Source: Nitrospinaceae bacterium (lineage in GTDB: Bacteria > Nitrospinota > Nitrospinia > Nitrospinales > VA-1). From it: a DNA stretch of 10,415 nt. Each line of letters starts with the position of its first letter. Within the stretch, counting starts at the first letter, position 1. Where the stretch lies: the NCBI GenBank assembly GCA_029261435.1, contig JAJDBI010000302.1, positions 1 through 10,415 on the forward strand, given 5' to 3'. The position numbers were made by a program, and so were the translations under genes. Of this stretch, positions 1 to 7,075 are shown piece by piece. The notes under the pieces are model-generated. The model made no database searches. It saw nothing but the letters and a program-made list of their open reading frames with translations, and was not told the DNA's origin.

Positions 1-280
1 CCATCCATTCCCCGGAATCCCCAAAGTGTGTGACCATGAATGCGGTGAATACAGCAGTGCTGGCTACCATTGCCAAGTTGGTTCCCAGAGAAGTTGTGGT
101 GAAGAGCCGTTCAGGGTTTTCGAGTAACTTTAAGATGGAACGGGCGGCGGAACTTCCTTCATCGGCAAGGTGCTTCATTTTTATCCGGTTTACAGAAACC
201 ATGCCGATTTCGGAGCCAGAAAAAAATGCTTCCAGTAGTATTCCCAATAGTACGAGTATAAATGTTGTCGCGAAATCCAT
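1..280 (-). CDS. CNNM/CorC-family membrane protein, N-terminal part (runs off left edge)
   Basis: The first 93 residues of a DUF21/CNNM-domain protein, related to bacterial CorC and HlyC 'hemolysin-like' proteins that are linked to Mg2+/Co2+ handling. Seen directly: an N-terminal hydrophobic helix (about residues 5-20) leading into FFSGSEIGM, the family's hallmark after the first membrane helix, then a basic amphipathic stretch and a TSLGTNLAM segment equivalent to the usual G-N-N-L-A-N motif that opens the second membrane helix. The ATG shares one base with the TGA of the upstream gene (TGATG), so translation is probably coupled. The CBS pair and C-terminal CorC domain expected for the family would lie outside the window. 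Its neighbour at 280-1587 is a paralogue, so this is a tandem pair whose products may work as a heteromer (inference). The exact substrate cannot be read from the sequence. Confidence 0.88.
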   Translation of the reverse strand, partial: MDFATTFILVLLGILLEAFFSGSEIGMVSVNRIKMKHLADEGSSAARSILKLLENPERLFTTTSLGTNLAMVASTAVFTAFMVTHFGDSGEWM

Positions 281-1587
281 CAGTCTGCCTGGGCCTCATC
301 TTCGTCTGTTCCCGGCAGTGGCTGGGCAGGAGGACTCATAAGGGTGAGGAAGAGACTCACGATTCTTGAACCTTTCATTTTTTCGACACGAAACTTGAAT
401 CTGTCAACAGTGGTTGATTCGCCTGATCTGGGGATTCGTCCAAAAAGTCCAAATACATAGCCGCCAACCGTGTCGTAATCATTCTCAGGTAGTTCACTCT
501 GAAAACTTTCGTTGAACTCTGCCAGGCTATAGGCGCCTGCAATGCGATAATGTTTTTCATTGAGTCTCTTTAAGGGGAGTTCATCCTGCCGCATTTCACT
601 GTCAATTTCTCCGACCAGTTCCTCAACGACATCTTCCAGTGTGACCAACCCGCATACGCTTCCATATTCATCCAGAACGATGGCCATATGTCTTTTCATC
701 TTTCTGAACTCTTCAAGCATTTCTTTGATTTTTTTTGATTTCGGAACAGAAATGGTGTCATGCAGAATGCTTTTTAAGTTTACTTTTTCACGGGGCAGGT
801 GCTTAAGTCGTGTCAGATCTTTAGTGAACAAAATCCCAAGAATACCTTCATCATCTTCTCCGTATACAGGAACCCGCGAATAAAAATTTTCTATGATCCT
901 GGGTAGGATGTCATCCAAGCTATCCTCAATCCCTACCGTGAACATATCTATCTTTGGGGTCATGATCTCTCCGACTGTTGTCTCACCAAACTCAATAACA
1001 TTCTGGATCAACTCTCTTTCATCGGAGTCTATGACGCCTTCCCCTTCTCCGACCTGGACCATGGCTCTGAACTCCTCATCGGTAATAGGGGATTCTTTCA
1101 AGCCATGCGGCAGGACTCCCATAAAACTGATTACCTTTTCTGTCCAAATGGAAAAAAGTTTCTGGGCGGGCTGAACAATCTTTGCAAAGATTGATAAAGG
1201 ATATGCTGAAAATAAAGCGTAGGGCTGAGCAAACTTTATCGAAATGCTTTTTGGGATGATGTCCCCGAAAACCAATAGAAGTAAAGTGCCAGCCCCAATG
1301 GCGATGCCCACGCCGAGGTTCCCAAAAACATTGATTGCTATGGAGGTGACCACTACCGAAATTGCAATATTGACGAACTCATTACCAATATAAATGGTGA
1401 TGAGAAGTTCTCGTGGTTTTTCCAGGAGGGAGTTTACAATTCGACCCAGGCGTCCCTTTTTCTCTGATATCTCATTCAGTTGAAGAGAGTTTAGAGAAAA
1501 GTAGGCAACCTCACAGGCTGAAAAAAAGGCCGAACACAGAAGTAGAAACACCAATAACAGTGAACGGGCAAACAGTGAATCATCCAA
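280..1587 (-). CDS. CNNM/CBS/CorC-domain membrane protein (HlyC/CorC family)
   Basis: A 435-residue inner-membrane protein, full length for the family. Domain order: CNNM/DUF21 transmembrane domain (about 1-190) with FFSACEVAY after helix 1, GNEFVNIAIS, and FGDIIPKS; two CBS modules (about 207-262 and 272-328), which in this family bind nucleotides and gate the membrane part; then a CorC_HlyC domain (about 340-417) with NDYDTVGGYVFG. The family is associated with Mg2+ (and Co2+) efflux or resistance; substrate here is inferred only. The start is TTG: an in-frame TGA lies six codons upstream and no ATG or GTG occurs between, while the first membrane helix starts at once. A GAGG lies about 13 bases before it, a long spacing. 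The hydrophilic acidic tail (TDEDEAQAD) follows the CorC domain. The neighbouring downstream gene is a second family member starting on this gene's stop codon; thiL lies 105 bases upstream. Confidence 0.93.
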   Translation of the reverse strand: MDDSLFARSLLLVFLLLCSAFFSACEVAYFSLNSLQLNEISEKKGRLGRIVNSLLEKPRELLITIYIGNEFVNIAISVVVTSIAINVFGNLGVGIAIGAGTLLLLVFGDIIPKSISIKFAQPYALFSAYPLSIFAKIVQPAQKLFSIWTEKVISFMGVLPHGLKESPITDEEFRAMVQVGEGEGVIDSDERELIQNVIEFGETTVGEIMTPKIDMFTVGIEDSLDDILPRIIENFYSRVPVYGEDDEGILGILFTKDLTRLKHLPREKVNLKSILHDTISVPKSKKIKEMLEEFRKMKRHMAIVLDEYGSVCGLVTLEDVVEELVGEIDSEMRQDELPLKRLNEKHYRIAGAYSLAEFNESFQSELPENDYDTVGGYVFGLFGRIPRSGESTTVDRFKFRVEKMKGSRIVSLFLTLMSPPAQPLPGTDEDEAQAD

Positions 1588-1692
1588 AACTTTTAAGAAA
1601 CCTCAAGCTAGGCTGGTGCATGTGAATCGAATTTCACTATAACTCGATCTGGCATTTGCAAATTATGGGAAGGGAAGACTATCGTTTTAAAC

Positions 1693-2694
1693 TTAAAAAT
1701 GATTGAAGCCTTCTGACTCTGAAAGGGTCTCCGTAGTTCCATCTCTCATCGCCAGTGATACTTTTCTGGGTTTGAGGGTGATCTCCCCGACTTGCGTAAC
1801 AAGCACTTTAGCCTTTAAGAACTGCCTGTTTAAATTTTTAACACCATCAGCAGGCAAAGTAAATAGTAATTCATAATCCTCCCCACCATTTAAAAGGAGG
1901 GGAAGAGGGGGAATTGAATCTTTGTCACAAGTGCGTGCAAATTCTGGGGAATGTGGCAATTTATCTTGAAAGATTCGAGCACCTACCTTAGAAGCTTTGC
2001 AAATATGGTAAAGGTCCTGAACCAGTCCATCGCTGATATCGATCATTGAAGTAATATTTATACTGGAGCGGGCCAGGATGCCAGCTTCCTGAACTCTTGC
2101 TGTCGGGTTCAGGTGCCGCTCGATCAAAAGCTTATTATCTTTGCCGCCTTTTTTCTTTTTGTCTAGCAGTTTTAAGCCCAGGCTCGAATCGCCCAATGTT
2201 CCTGTTACGAAAATGAGGTCTCCTGGCTTGGCTCCCTTGCGGGTGAAAACACGTTTTGCTTCTCCGATGACCGCAACATTTATAAAAAAACATTTAGGAG
2301 AAGAGACCGTATCACCCCCGGCGAGTTCCACCTTATACTGATTGCAAATTTCATTGAATCCAGAATAGAGCTTGTCGAGAAATGACACCGAAATCCTTTC
2401 AGGCAGGCCCAACGTCACCAATATTCTTTTTGGAGTTCCCCCCATTGCCGCAATATCACTGAGGCTGACAGACAGAGCTTTTCGACCCAAGGCTTCAGGT
2501 GTTGTGGTGGAAAGCTTGAAATGGATGTTTTCGACCAGTGCATCTGTGGAAATGACTTCATTCATTCCGGGTTTTACCGGGTAAACCGCACAGTCATCGC
2601 CGATACCTAGAATAGAATCGGAGGCGCGGAACTTTAAGCGTGATGACAGGTGGTGAATGAGACCAAATTCGCCGAGTTCTTTTATTTTGCGCAT
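1693..2694 (-). CDS. thiL: Thiamine-monophosphate kinase
   Basis: ThiL phosphorylates thiamine monophosphate with ATP to the active cofactor thiamine diphosphate, the last step of thiamine synthesis, in the cytoplasm. The 333-residue length is normal. It belongs to the AIRS/PurM-like ATP-grasping fold: GIGDDCAV (30-37) and STDALVENIHF (49-59) form the Mg-ATP binding N-terminal part, SDIAAMGGTP (79-88) and GGDTV (126-130) are conserved, TGTLGDSSLGL follows at 164-174, MIDISDGLVQDL (217-228) and NGGEDYELLFT (269-279) complete the signature in the C-terminal half. The acidic residues that bind Mg2+ are all present. The ATG has no clear Shine-Dalgarno site; the protein begins with the usual KELGEFGLI, so the start is right. 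It sits between a small unrecognised gene (92 bases upstream) and the CNNM pair, all on the same strand; no other thiamine genes are nearby. Confidence 0.97.
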   Translation of the reverse strand: MRKIKELGEFGLIHHLSSRLKFRASDSILGIGDDCAVYPVKPGMNEVISTDALVENIHFKLSTTTPEALGRKALSVSLSDIAAMGGTPKRILVTLGLPERISVSFLDKLYSGFNEICNQYKVELAGGDTVSSPKCFFINVAVIGEAKRVFTRKGAKPGDLIFVTGTLGDSSLGLKLLDKKKKGGKDNKLLIERHLNPTARVQEAGILARSSINITSMIDISDGLVQDLYHICKASKVGARIFQDKLPHSPEFARTCDKDSIPPLPLLLNGGEDYELLFTLPADGVKNLNRQFLKAKVLVTQVGEITLKPRKVSLAMRDGTTETLSESEGFNHF

Positions 2695-2786
2695 ATACGT
2701 TGGTAGAGCTTTCAGGTGCCCGCACAGTTAGAGAACCTTTATCTTAACCAAAAGGAAAACTAAAAGCTATGTTGGCTTACCAGAAG

Positions 2787-3017
2787 CTATTGCGGCTTCA
2801 ACAGGTCGCGGGTCAGGGAATCGACATCGAACTTTTTTTCGATTTTAATCGAAATTTTGTTGCCTTCCTCCAGACCAGATTTTTGGAGCTCGTGAATAAA
2901 GCACGTTATTTCCACATGCTCGCCTGTTTCAGGAACCCATATGGTGAGTTCTCGAAACTGGTCGGCTTTATTAGGGGGAGTATTGATCTCGGTGATTTCT
3001 CCGTCTAACAGAATCAT
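2787..3017 (-). CDS. Small protein of unknown function (76 aa)
   Basis: I do not recognise this protein. The frame stays open upstream to an ATG at 3122, but that start would lie inside the 3' end of selO. I choose the ATG at 3015-3017 because it lies 34 bases after the selO stop, is preceded by AAAGGAA, and because the predicted beta-rich fold begins there (MILLDGEITEIN). The product is soluble and has no signal peptide or membrane segment. It reads as alternating strands: a first hairpin, then ELTIWVPETGEHVEITCFIH, a short helix, and ISIKIEKKFDVDSL. That pattern would suit a small OB-like or SH3-like barrel, but this is inference. One cysteine at residue 39. It lies between selO and thiL on the same strand and could be co-transcribed with selO. 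The longer version (2787-3122, 111 aa) is the main alternative. Confidence 0.6.
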   Translation of the reverse strand: MILLDGEITEINTPPNKADQFRELTIWVPETGEHVEITCFIHELQKSGLEEGNKISIKIEKKFDVDSLTRDLLKPQ

Positions 3018-3051
3018 GCTTCCTTTCTGCAATCCATGAGGATTGCCTTGA

Positions 3052-4500
3052 TTAAGCGGAACAACTGGTTTGTCGGCAGATAGATGTTTCCGGGGTGTCC
3101 TGGGAATAATGCTCAAGCTCATGCTCTTGAAAAATTTCCGGTTGATCCTGAAACGGATTTTCCAGAAGGGTTCTTAAACGTGAGATTTCAGAAAAATCCG
3201 ACTCCTTGAGTGCTTTGTCGAGTGCTGTTTGTAATAAGTGAGTTCGCAAAATAAATTTTGGATTGGTGGCATCCATTTTGGCTTTACGTTCTTCATGGCT
3301 CATGCCTTCACGTTGAACCAGTTCAAGATAGCGGTTCAGCCACGTTCTAAGATCTTCGTTACTACTACTTGCTGCGGGATAGCTCGCGAGAAATCTGAAG
3401 AAATTAGTGTAGTCAAGCTGCTGTTCATGGAGCAATTTAAACATTTCCTGAACCAGTTGGGTGAATTCTGAGTCGAGAATGGAGAGCCCGAGTTTTTTAC
3501 TCATCTCTTCACGATAAAATCGATTGAAAGTTGGCTGATATTGCTTCATTTCCTCTTCCAGGTTTTCAGCACCAATCAGAGGAGTGAGGGTTTCTGCGAA
3601 TTTGTTGAGGTTCCAGAAGCCAATTTCAGGTTGTTGGCTGTATGCATATCGACCATGTGTGTCTGAATGATTTGAGGTATGGTTGGGAACAAAACGGTCC
3701 ATGAAACCATATGGCCCGTAGTCAAAGGTAGTGCCGGTGATACACATATTGTCAGTGTTCATCACGCCGTGGATGAACCCTACGGCCTGCCATTTTGCGA
3801 TAAGTTTTGCAGTGCGTTGGACGGTACGCTGGAAAAAAATTCTATATTTGTCAGACTCTTCGACAATATCAGGATAATAACTCTGGATAGAAAATTCCAA
3901 CAGACGTTCTACATTTTTTTCCTGACCGGTGTAGTGAAAAAACTCGAAACTACCAAAGCGAATATGTGAATCCGCAACCCTGACCAATATGGCCGCCAAC
4001 TCAGGTCTTTGTCGGTAGATCAGTTCGCGAATTCCAATGACCGCTAATGAACGGGTGGTGGGAATTCCCAGTCCGTTTAAAGCTTCGCTGGCCAGATGTT
4101 CGCGGATGGAAGAGTTGAGGGTTGCTCTCCCGTCAAAGCCTCGGGCGAATCGGGTGGGACCAGCACCCTTCAGATGGATGTCCCACATTTCCTGATTTTT
4201 GTTTTGAATTTCTCCCAGCAAGAGTCCGCGTCCATCTCCCATTCTGGGGTTGTAAGACCCGAATTGATGCCCTGAATAAGCCATCGCTAAAGGTTGAGCA
4301 CCTTCAATGGGTTTGTTCCCGCTGAAACGGTCCAGGAAGTCACTACCGACTTCAGAGGGCAGGTCTATCAATTTTCCGGTAGAGGGGGAATAATCAATCA
4401 GATAAGGGTCTGTGACCGGATCTGGGTTCTTAGCCTGAAAAAACTCAGGCCCTAGTTCGATAAAGCGGTTTTTGAATTTCAAGGTACGCCAGTCAATCAA
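3052..4500 (-). CDS. selO: Protein adenylyltransferase SelO (YdiU family)
   Basis: SelO is a pseudokinase-fold enzyme that binds ATP in a flipped orientation and transfers AMP to Ser/Thr/Tyr of target proteins, linked to redox stress. The 482 residues cover the whole family. Seen: MGDGRGLLLGE (87-97), DIHLKGAGPTRFARG with the ATP-binding lysine K111, REHLASEA with the acidic helix residue E139, HGVMNTDNM with D250/N251 and DYGPYGFMD with the metal-binding D260. The protein ends in TSCSA; the near-terminal cysteine (C480) takes the place of selenocysteine in eukaryotic forms. Only three cysteines occur (253, 475, 480), and the position where I remember a Cys in the E. coli protein (before NHSD) is Ser276. 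The start is a TTG without Shine-Dalgarno; an in-frame TAA sits five codons upstream, so no longer form exists, and the family's N-terminal pattern begins there. The small gene at 2787-3017 follows after 34 bases. Confidence 0.95.
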   Translation of the reverse strand: MIDWRTLKFKNRFIELGPEFFQAKNPDPVTDPYLIDYSPSTGKLIDLPSEVGSDFLDRFSGNKPIEGAQPLAMAYSGHQFGSYNPRMGDGRGLLLGEIQNKNQEMWDIHLKGAGPTRFARGFDGRATLNSSIREHLASEALNGLGIPTTRSLAVIGIRELIYRQRPELAAILVRVADSHIRFGSFEFFHYTGQEKNVERLLEFSIQSYYPDIVEESDKYRIFFQRTVQRTAKLIAKWQAVGFIHGVMNTDNMCITGTTFDYGPYGFMDRFVPNHTSNHSDTHGRYAYSQQPEIGFWNLNKFAETLTPLIGAENLEEEMKQYQPTFNRFYREEMSKKLGLSILDSEFTQLVQEMFKLLHEQQLDYTNFFRFLASYPAASSSNEDLRTWLNRYLELVQREGMSHEERKAKMDATNPKFILRTHLLQTALDKALKESDFSEISRLRTLLENPFQDQPEIFQEHELEHYSQDTPETSICRQTSCSA

Positions 4501-4509
4501 AGGATGAAA

Positions 4510-4538
4510 ATATTATCCGTGTTTGAAGAAAATAACAA
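4510..4538 (-). promoter_or_regulatory. Possible sigma-70 promoter for selO
   Basis: On the minus strand TTGTTA (4538-4533) and TAATAT (4515-4510) are separated by 17 bases. Each hexamer matches the consensus at four of six positions. The expected start of transcription would be only a few bases before the TTG start codon, giving an almost leaderless message, which would fit the missing Shine-Dalgarno site. The match is modest and the surrounding DNA is AT-rich, so chance is quite possible. Confidence 0.25.
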
Positions 4539-4586
4539 TATCTCAGTTATGAGGATGGGGAAAAGAGGGCAGAGGATTCTTTTTTC

Positions 4587-4598
4587 CTGAAATTTCAG
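4587..4598. repeat. 12-base perfect palindrome upstream of selO
   Basis: CTGAAATTTCAG is a perfect palindrome in the 177-base gap between the selO start and the stop of the DUF1566 gene. It lies about 50 bases upstream of the possible selo promoter -35 box. Such a site could bind a dimeric regulator, but a single 12-base AT-rich palindrome may be chance. The rest of the gap shows no gene and no clear terminator. Confidence 0.25.
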
Positions 4599-4677
4599 TT
4601 AAATAAGGGAATATTGCCCAAGGTGATGGGGCTCGCTGATAAGGAGGAAGCATTATCTAGGAAAGAGGCTATTCAAC

Positions 4678-5313
4678 TTATTCCAAATTCTGGACGAGCC
4701 AGCTATGGGGTCTTTCCTCACTGGTTTGAAACCAGAAGACAGCATTGATATTAAAATGCACCAGCCATGCGGCACCTTCGCCCTGTTGACATGTTTTTTT
4801 CTGGTAGCGGTCTTCGATGACCGACAATTGGTCGCAGGTAGTGGTGGTCCAGTAGTAATGGCCTAGTCCATCATCAAAGACAGGGTTGATCCAGGCTTTT
4901 TTCCCACTGGCGTTGATGATTCGTTCGGGATAAATAAGCGTTTTCAATTCCGACAGGACGGGCAGACGCCAGTTGGAACTTCCTGCGAAAGTTTCAGCCT
5001 CTGCATATGCCATGGCATCTTTCAGGGACAATTTTTTTACTATACCTTTTTTAATCCAACGCAATTTGTTTACGGTGTCTGTCACGGTTCCATCACCATT
5101 GTCAACAAAGTTGGGTTCCGCAAGTTCCTCAAGAACACTGTCGTTGACTTTTCTGCATTCCTTAAGCTTAGGTCCCGCGTCCGGGCATGAATTAAGGATG
5201 GAGAAGTGGTCCATTTTTTTTATCATTTCGCAAATTTCAGCTTGCTTGCATTTGGCGAAAGAAGGAATCGGCTGAATCAATAAAGCCATTAATGTCAAAA
5301 GCACGATCCGCAT
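4678..5313 (-). CDS. Secreted DUF1566 (Lcl C-terminal-type) domain protein
   Basis: A 211-residue exported protein of unknown function. A signal peptide is clear: MRIVLLTLMALLIQPIPSFA, with a signal peptidase I site (S-F-A) after residue 20; the mature protein would act in the periplasm or outside. Residues about 70-208 form a DUF1566 domain: NGDGTVTD, then KLRWIKKG, then NWRLPVLSELKTLI, then YYWTTTT and a Trp-rich end (AVFWFQT, HSWLV). DUF1566 is found in many secreted or surface proteins (including the Legionella Lcl adhesin) and is C-type-lectin-like in appearance; no catalytic role is established that I can use here. Mature cysteines number six (22, 28, 43, 53, 160, 175), an even count consistent with disulfides. 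The start was chosen because AGGAG lies six bases before this ATG and the signal peptide begins there; the frame extends 17 codons upstream to another ATG (5364) without such support. Confidence 0.82.
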   Translation of the reverse strand: MRIVLLTLMALLIQPIPSFAKCKQAEICEMIKKMDHFSILNSCPDAGPKLKECRKVNDSVLEELAEPNFVDNGDGTVTDTVNKLRWIKKGIVKKLSLKDAMAYAEAETFAGSSNWRLPVLSELKTLIYPERIINASGKKAWINPVFDDGLGHYYWTTTTCDQLSVIEDRYQKKTCQQGEGAAWLVHFNINAVFWFQTSEERPHSWLVQNLE

Positions 5314-5319
5314 ATTACA

Positions 5320-5324
5320 CTCCT
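5320..5324 (-). promoter_or_regulatory. Ribosome binding site deciding the DUF1566 start
   Basis: AGGAG on the minus strand, six bases before the ATG at 5311-5313. It selects the shorter start that opens directly with the signal peptide. Confidence 0.75.
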
Positions 5325-5439
5325 GATTCTGAAATTTTTCTGGACAAAGAAACAACTGTTTCATTGAAGTGGATTAAAGAAGAAGGATACTATAAATATC
5401 AAACTCACGGAAATATAAAATCTGTCTGTTTATTTATAC

Positions 5440-6258
5440 TTAACCGAAAGAGATACGGTCCAGTTCAATAAATGCTTCTTGTCCTTTCATTTCAATAAAA
5501 AGATCCGTATTGACAATTCGATTACTGGATGGGTCCAGATTGATATTGATGACGGGGGTACCTCGTTCCATAAAATGGAGTGCAATATAGTCATTAGTTG
5601 GCACGGCTCCTGAGCTGCCGACAAGAATTGCTAGGTCTATAGGTTCCTGCACAAACCTTTTAAAACTCCCTTCCTGTTCCGGGTGCCCTATGTATTCCCC
5701 ATCTCCGAACATAAGGATATGTGGTCGGGCGATCCCTCTGCAACTTTTACATGTTGGGTAATTAGAGGCTTTCATGGTGCTTGTATCCAGATTGCATAAC
5801 GGAACTGAAAGTTCTTCCCAGAACTGGTAGGTGCAAGTGTCGAGACATTGCAGTCGCCACATGGAGCCGTGAACTTCGAGGATGCGATCTTCGGGGCAAC
5901 CAGACCTTAAATGTAAACCATCGGTGTTGGTGGTGTGGATGAACCCGTCTTGAGTCTCAAGCCATTTGTTGATGACTCTGTAACCTTCATGCGGCTGGTT
6001 TTCCTCTGCGTTGCGCCGTCGCCATTCATAGAAAGCCCAGGCGTGCGGAAGTTCATTGCGGAATGCCCAGGGGCTGGCGAGGTCCTGCGCTTCCAATCCC
6101 TTATCCTTGAAAGGAGGAAAGTTTTTCCAATAACCATCCTTGTCACGAAACGTGGGGATGTTGGAGTCGGCGCTCATTCCAGCGCTGGTTAAAAACAGAG
6201 TACGCGTTGATTTTTTAATCAGGTCCGAAGCCTTATGCAGAATCTCAAGCTTTTCCAT
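5440..6258 (-). CDS. Sir2-family NAD-dependent protein deacylase
   Basis: A cytoplasmic sirtuin of 272 residues: it removes acyl groups from lysines using NAD+, releasing nicotinamide and O-acyl-ADP-ribose. Seen: SAGMSADSNIPTFRD (25-39), the NAD-binding segment, TTNTDGLH (109-116) in place of the usual T-Q-N-x-D-x-L-H, EVHGS with catalytic H130, a zinc site of C138-x3-C142 and C170-x2-C173, RPHILMFGD (178-186), VGSSG and ININLD for nucleotide binding. The CX3C half of the zinc site and the WKNFPPF and LQC features mark a distinct bacterial subgroup of sirtuins rather than the CobB type; substrate preference is not deducible. The start is ATG at 6258 with GAGGAG four bases before it. It lies inside the last 14 bases of the HD gene, so the two are probably translated in a coupled way. 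A TTG at 6270 in the same frame is a weaker alternative. Confidence 0.92.
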   Translation of the reverse strand: MEKLEILHKASDLIKKSTRTLFLTSAGMSADSNIPTFRDKDGYWKNFPPFKDKGLEAQDLASPWAFRNELPHAWAFYEWRRRNAEENQPHEGYRVINKWLETQDGFIHTTNTDGLHLRSGCPEDRILEVHGSMWRLQCLDTCTYQFWEELSVPLCNLDTSTMKASNYPTCKSCRGIARPHILMFGDGEYIGHPEQEGSFKRFVQEPIDLAILVGSSGAVPTNDYIALHFMERGTPVININLDPSSNRIVNTDLFIEMKGQEAFIELDRISFG

Positions 6259-6889
6259 CCCACTCCTCAAAAAACTGATCCAGATAGGATTGCATGAACT
6301 GGTGTCTGCCTTCTGCCATTTTTTTCGCTGAGGCAGTGTTCATCCGGTCTTTTAATAAAAGTAGTTTTTCGTAAAAATGATTGATGGTGTGTCCCGTGTT
6401 TTTTTTGTAATCCGCAAAACTCTGGTGCATGACCGGTTTTTCATCAGGGTGATACATCAAACGATTTTTATGCCCGCCATAGGCGAAAGTACGGGCGATG
6501 CCCATAGCGCCAATGGCGTCGAGCCGATCAGCATCCTGCACCACTTTTCCCTCTAAGGTTTGCATGGGAGTGGCAACCCCTGCGCCTTTGTAAGAGATTG
6601 TTGCGATAATCTCAACGACCGGGTCTATAGTTTCACGGGCAACTTTTTTTTCTAATAGAAACTGTTCCGCCATTTGCGGACCTTTGGTGTCGTCTCCGTC
6701 ATGGAATTTCCAGTCGGCAATGTCGTGGAGGAGGGCGGACAATTCAACGATCAGTGAATTTGCTCCCTCTAGTGTGGCGATATTTTTTGCCAGACTCCAC
6801 ACCCGGTAGATATGCCACCAGTCATGGCCTGAACCATCGCCTGCAAGCTTCTGTTCAACAAACTGGCAGGTACTATCAATAATAGACAT
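6245..6889 (-). CDS. HD-domain phosphohydrolase, YedJ-like
   Basis: A 214-residue soluble protein of the metal-dependent HD superfamily, close in layout to E. coli YedJ. Seen: GHDWWHIYRVW (21-31) with the first metal histidine, LLHDIADW (53-60) containing the HD doublet H55-D56, and VVQDADRLDAIGAMGIARTFAYGG (117-139), which carries the distal metal aspartate and is highly characteristic of this subgroup; the C-terminal helices (HTINHFYEKLL, TASAKKMAEGR) also match. The family is expected to hydrolyse a phosphomonoester or phosphodiester, probably of a nucleotide, but the true substrate is not established. Its 3' end overlaps the Sir2 start by 14 bases, so the pair forms a cotranscribed unit. 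The ATG has no obvious Shine-Dalgarno site. A link between nucleotide hydrolysis and NAD-dependent deacylation is tempting but only inferred from the overlap. Confidence 0.88.
   Translation of the reverse strand: MSIIDSTCQFVEQKLAGDGSGHDWWHIYRVWSLAKNIATLEGANSLIVELSALLHDIADWKFHDGDDTKGPQMAEQFLLEKKVARETIDPVVEIIATISYKGAGVATPMQTLEGKVVQDADRLDAIGAMGIARTFAYGGHKNRLMYHPDEKPVMHQSFADYKKNTGHTINHFYEKLLLLKDRMNTASAKKMAEGRHQFMQSYLDQFFEEWDGKA
6263..6268 (-). promoter_or_regulatory. Ribosome binding site for the Sir2 gene
   Basis: GAGGAG on the minus strand, four bases before the ATG at 6256-6258 and within the coding end of the HD gene. It favours that ATG over the TTG at 6270, because the TTG would lie upstream of the site itself. 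Confidence 0.7.
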
Positions 6890-6928
6890 AGTCAGATAAC
6901 TTTAAGGTTCACAAAAAGGGTTATCATT

Positions 6929-7075
6929 TCATATCCCGAATTTAGGATCAATGAACAAACTCGCTGCCATTACGGACGTTTCAACCTGGGATTGGGTTGG
7001 GCTTTCGGAGATGAAAGCTACATCATCGGCCAGATGGGATTTGAATTCACCTTTTAAACCTGATTTCTCTGCCAC
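6929..7075 (-). CDS. Possible small protein (48 aa), GTG start
   Basis: A short open frame in the 272-base gap between cysH and the HD gene, on the strand of both neighbours, beginning GTG and ending TGA. The sequence would read VAEKSGLKGEFKSHLADDV and continue mixed polar/hydrophobic to a DPKFGI end; I recognise nothing in it. In favour: ordinary codon choice, and room between two co-directional genes. Against: no usable Shine-Dalgarno site, GTG is the only start, and the opposite strand is open in exact codon register with a more suggestive product (see the fragment at 6962-7057). At most one of the two is likely to be meaningful. Confidence 0.22.
   Translation of the reverse strand: MAEKSGLKGEFKSHLADDVAFISESPTQSQVETSVMAASLFIDPKFGI
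6962..7057 (+). pseudogene. Possible remnant of an outer-membrane beta-barrel C-terminus
   Basis: On the plus strand the frame ending with TAA at 7055-7057 reads YGRFNLGLGWAFGDES, then YIIGQMGFEFTF and stop. This looks like the last hairpin of an outer-membrane barrel: alternating hydrophobic and small/polar residues in two strands, a tight turn GDES, and a terminal Phe, which the BAM machinery recognises. No start codon precedes it in this frame except TTG within the hairpin, and further upstream the DNA belongs to the HD gene on the other strand. If real, it is a decayed fragment. It could equally be a shadow of the minus-strand frame at 6929-7075. Confidence 0.2.

Noticed and set aside
1588..1692. 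ATCGA/TCGAT inverted repeat between thiL and the CNNM gene.
   Set aside because: Five-base arms around a 13-base spacer with no T-run or known operator match.
2695..2786. CCTTT/AAAGG inverted repeat in the gap upstream of thiL.
   Set aside because: Five pairs, no following T-run in the minus direction, AT-rich context; not a terminator that can be supported.
4616..4632. GCCC/GGGC stem between the DUF1566 gene and selO.
   Set aside because: Four base pairs only and no T-tract; expected by chance.
5314..5364. Longer N-terminus for the DUF1566 protein (17 extra residues).
   Set aside because: It would bury the signal peptide behind a charged leader and has no ribosome site, whereas the inner ATG has AGGAG at six bases.
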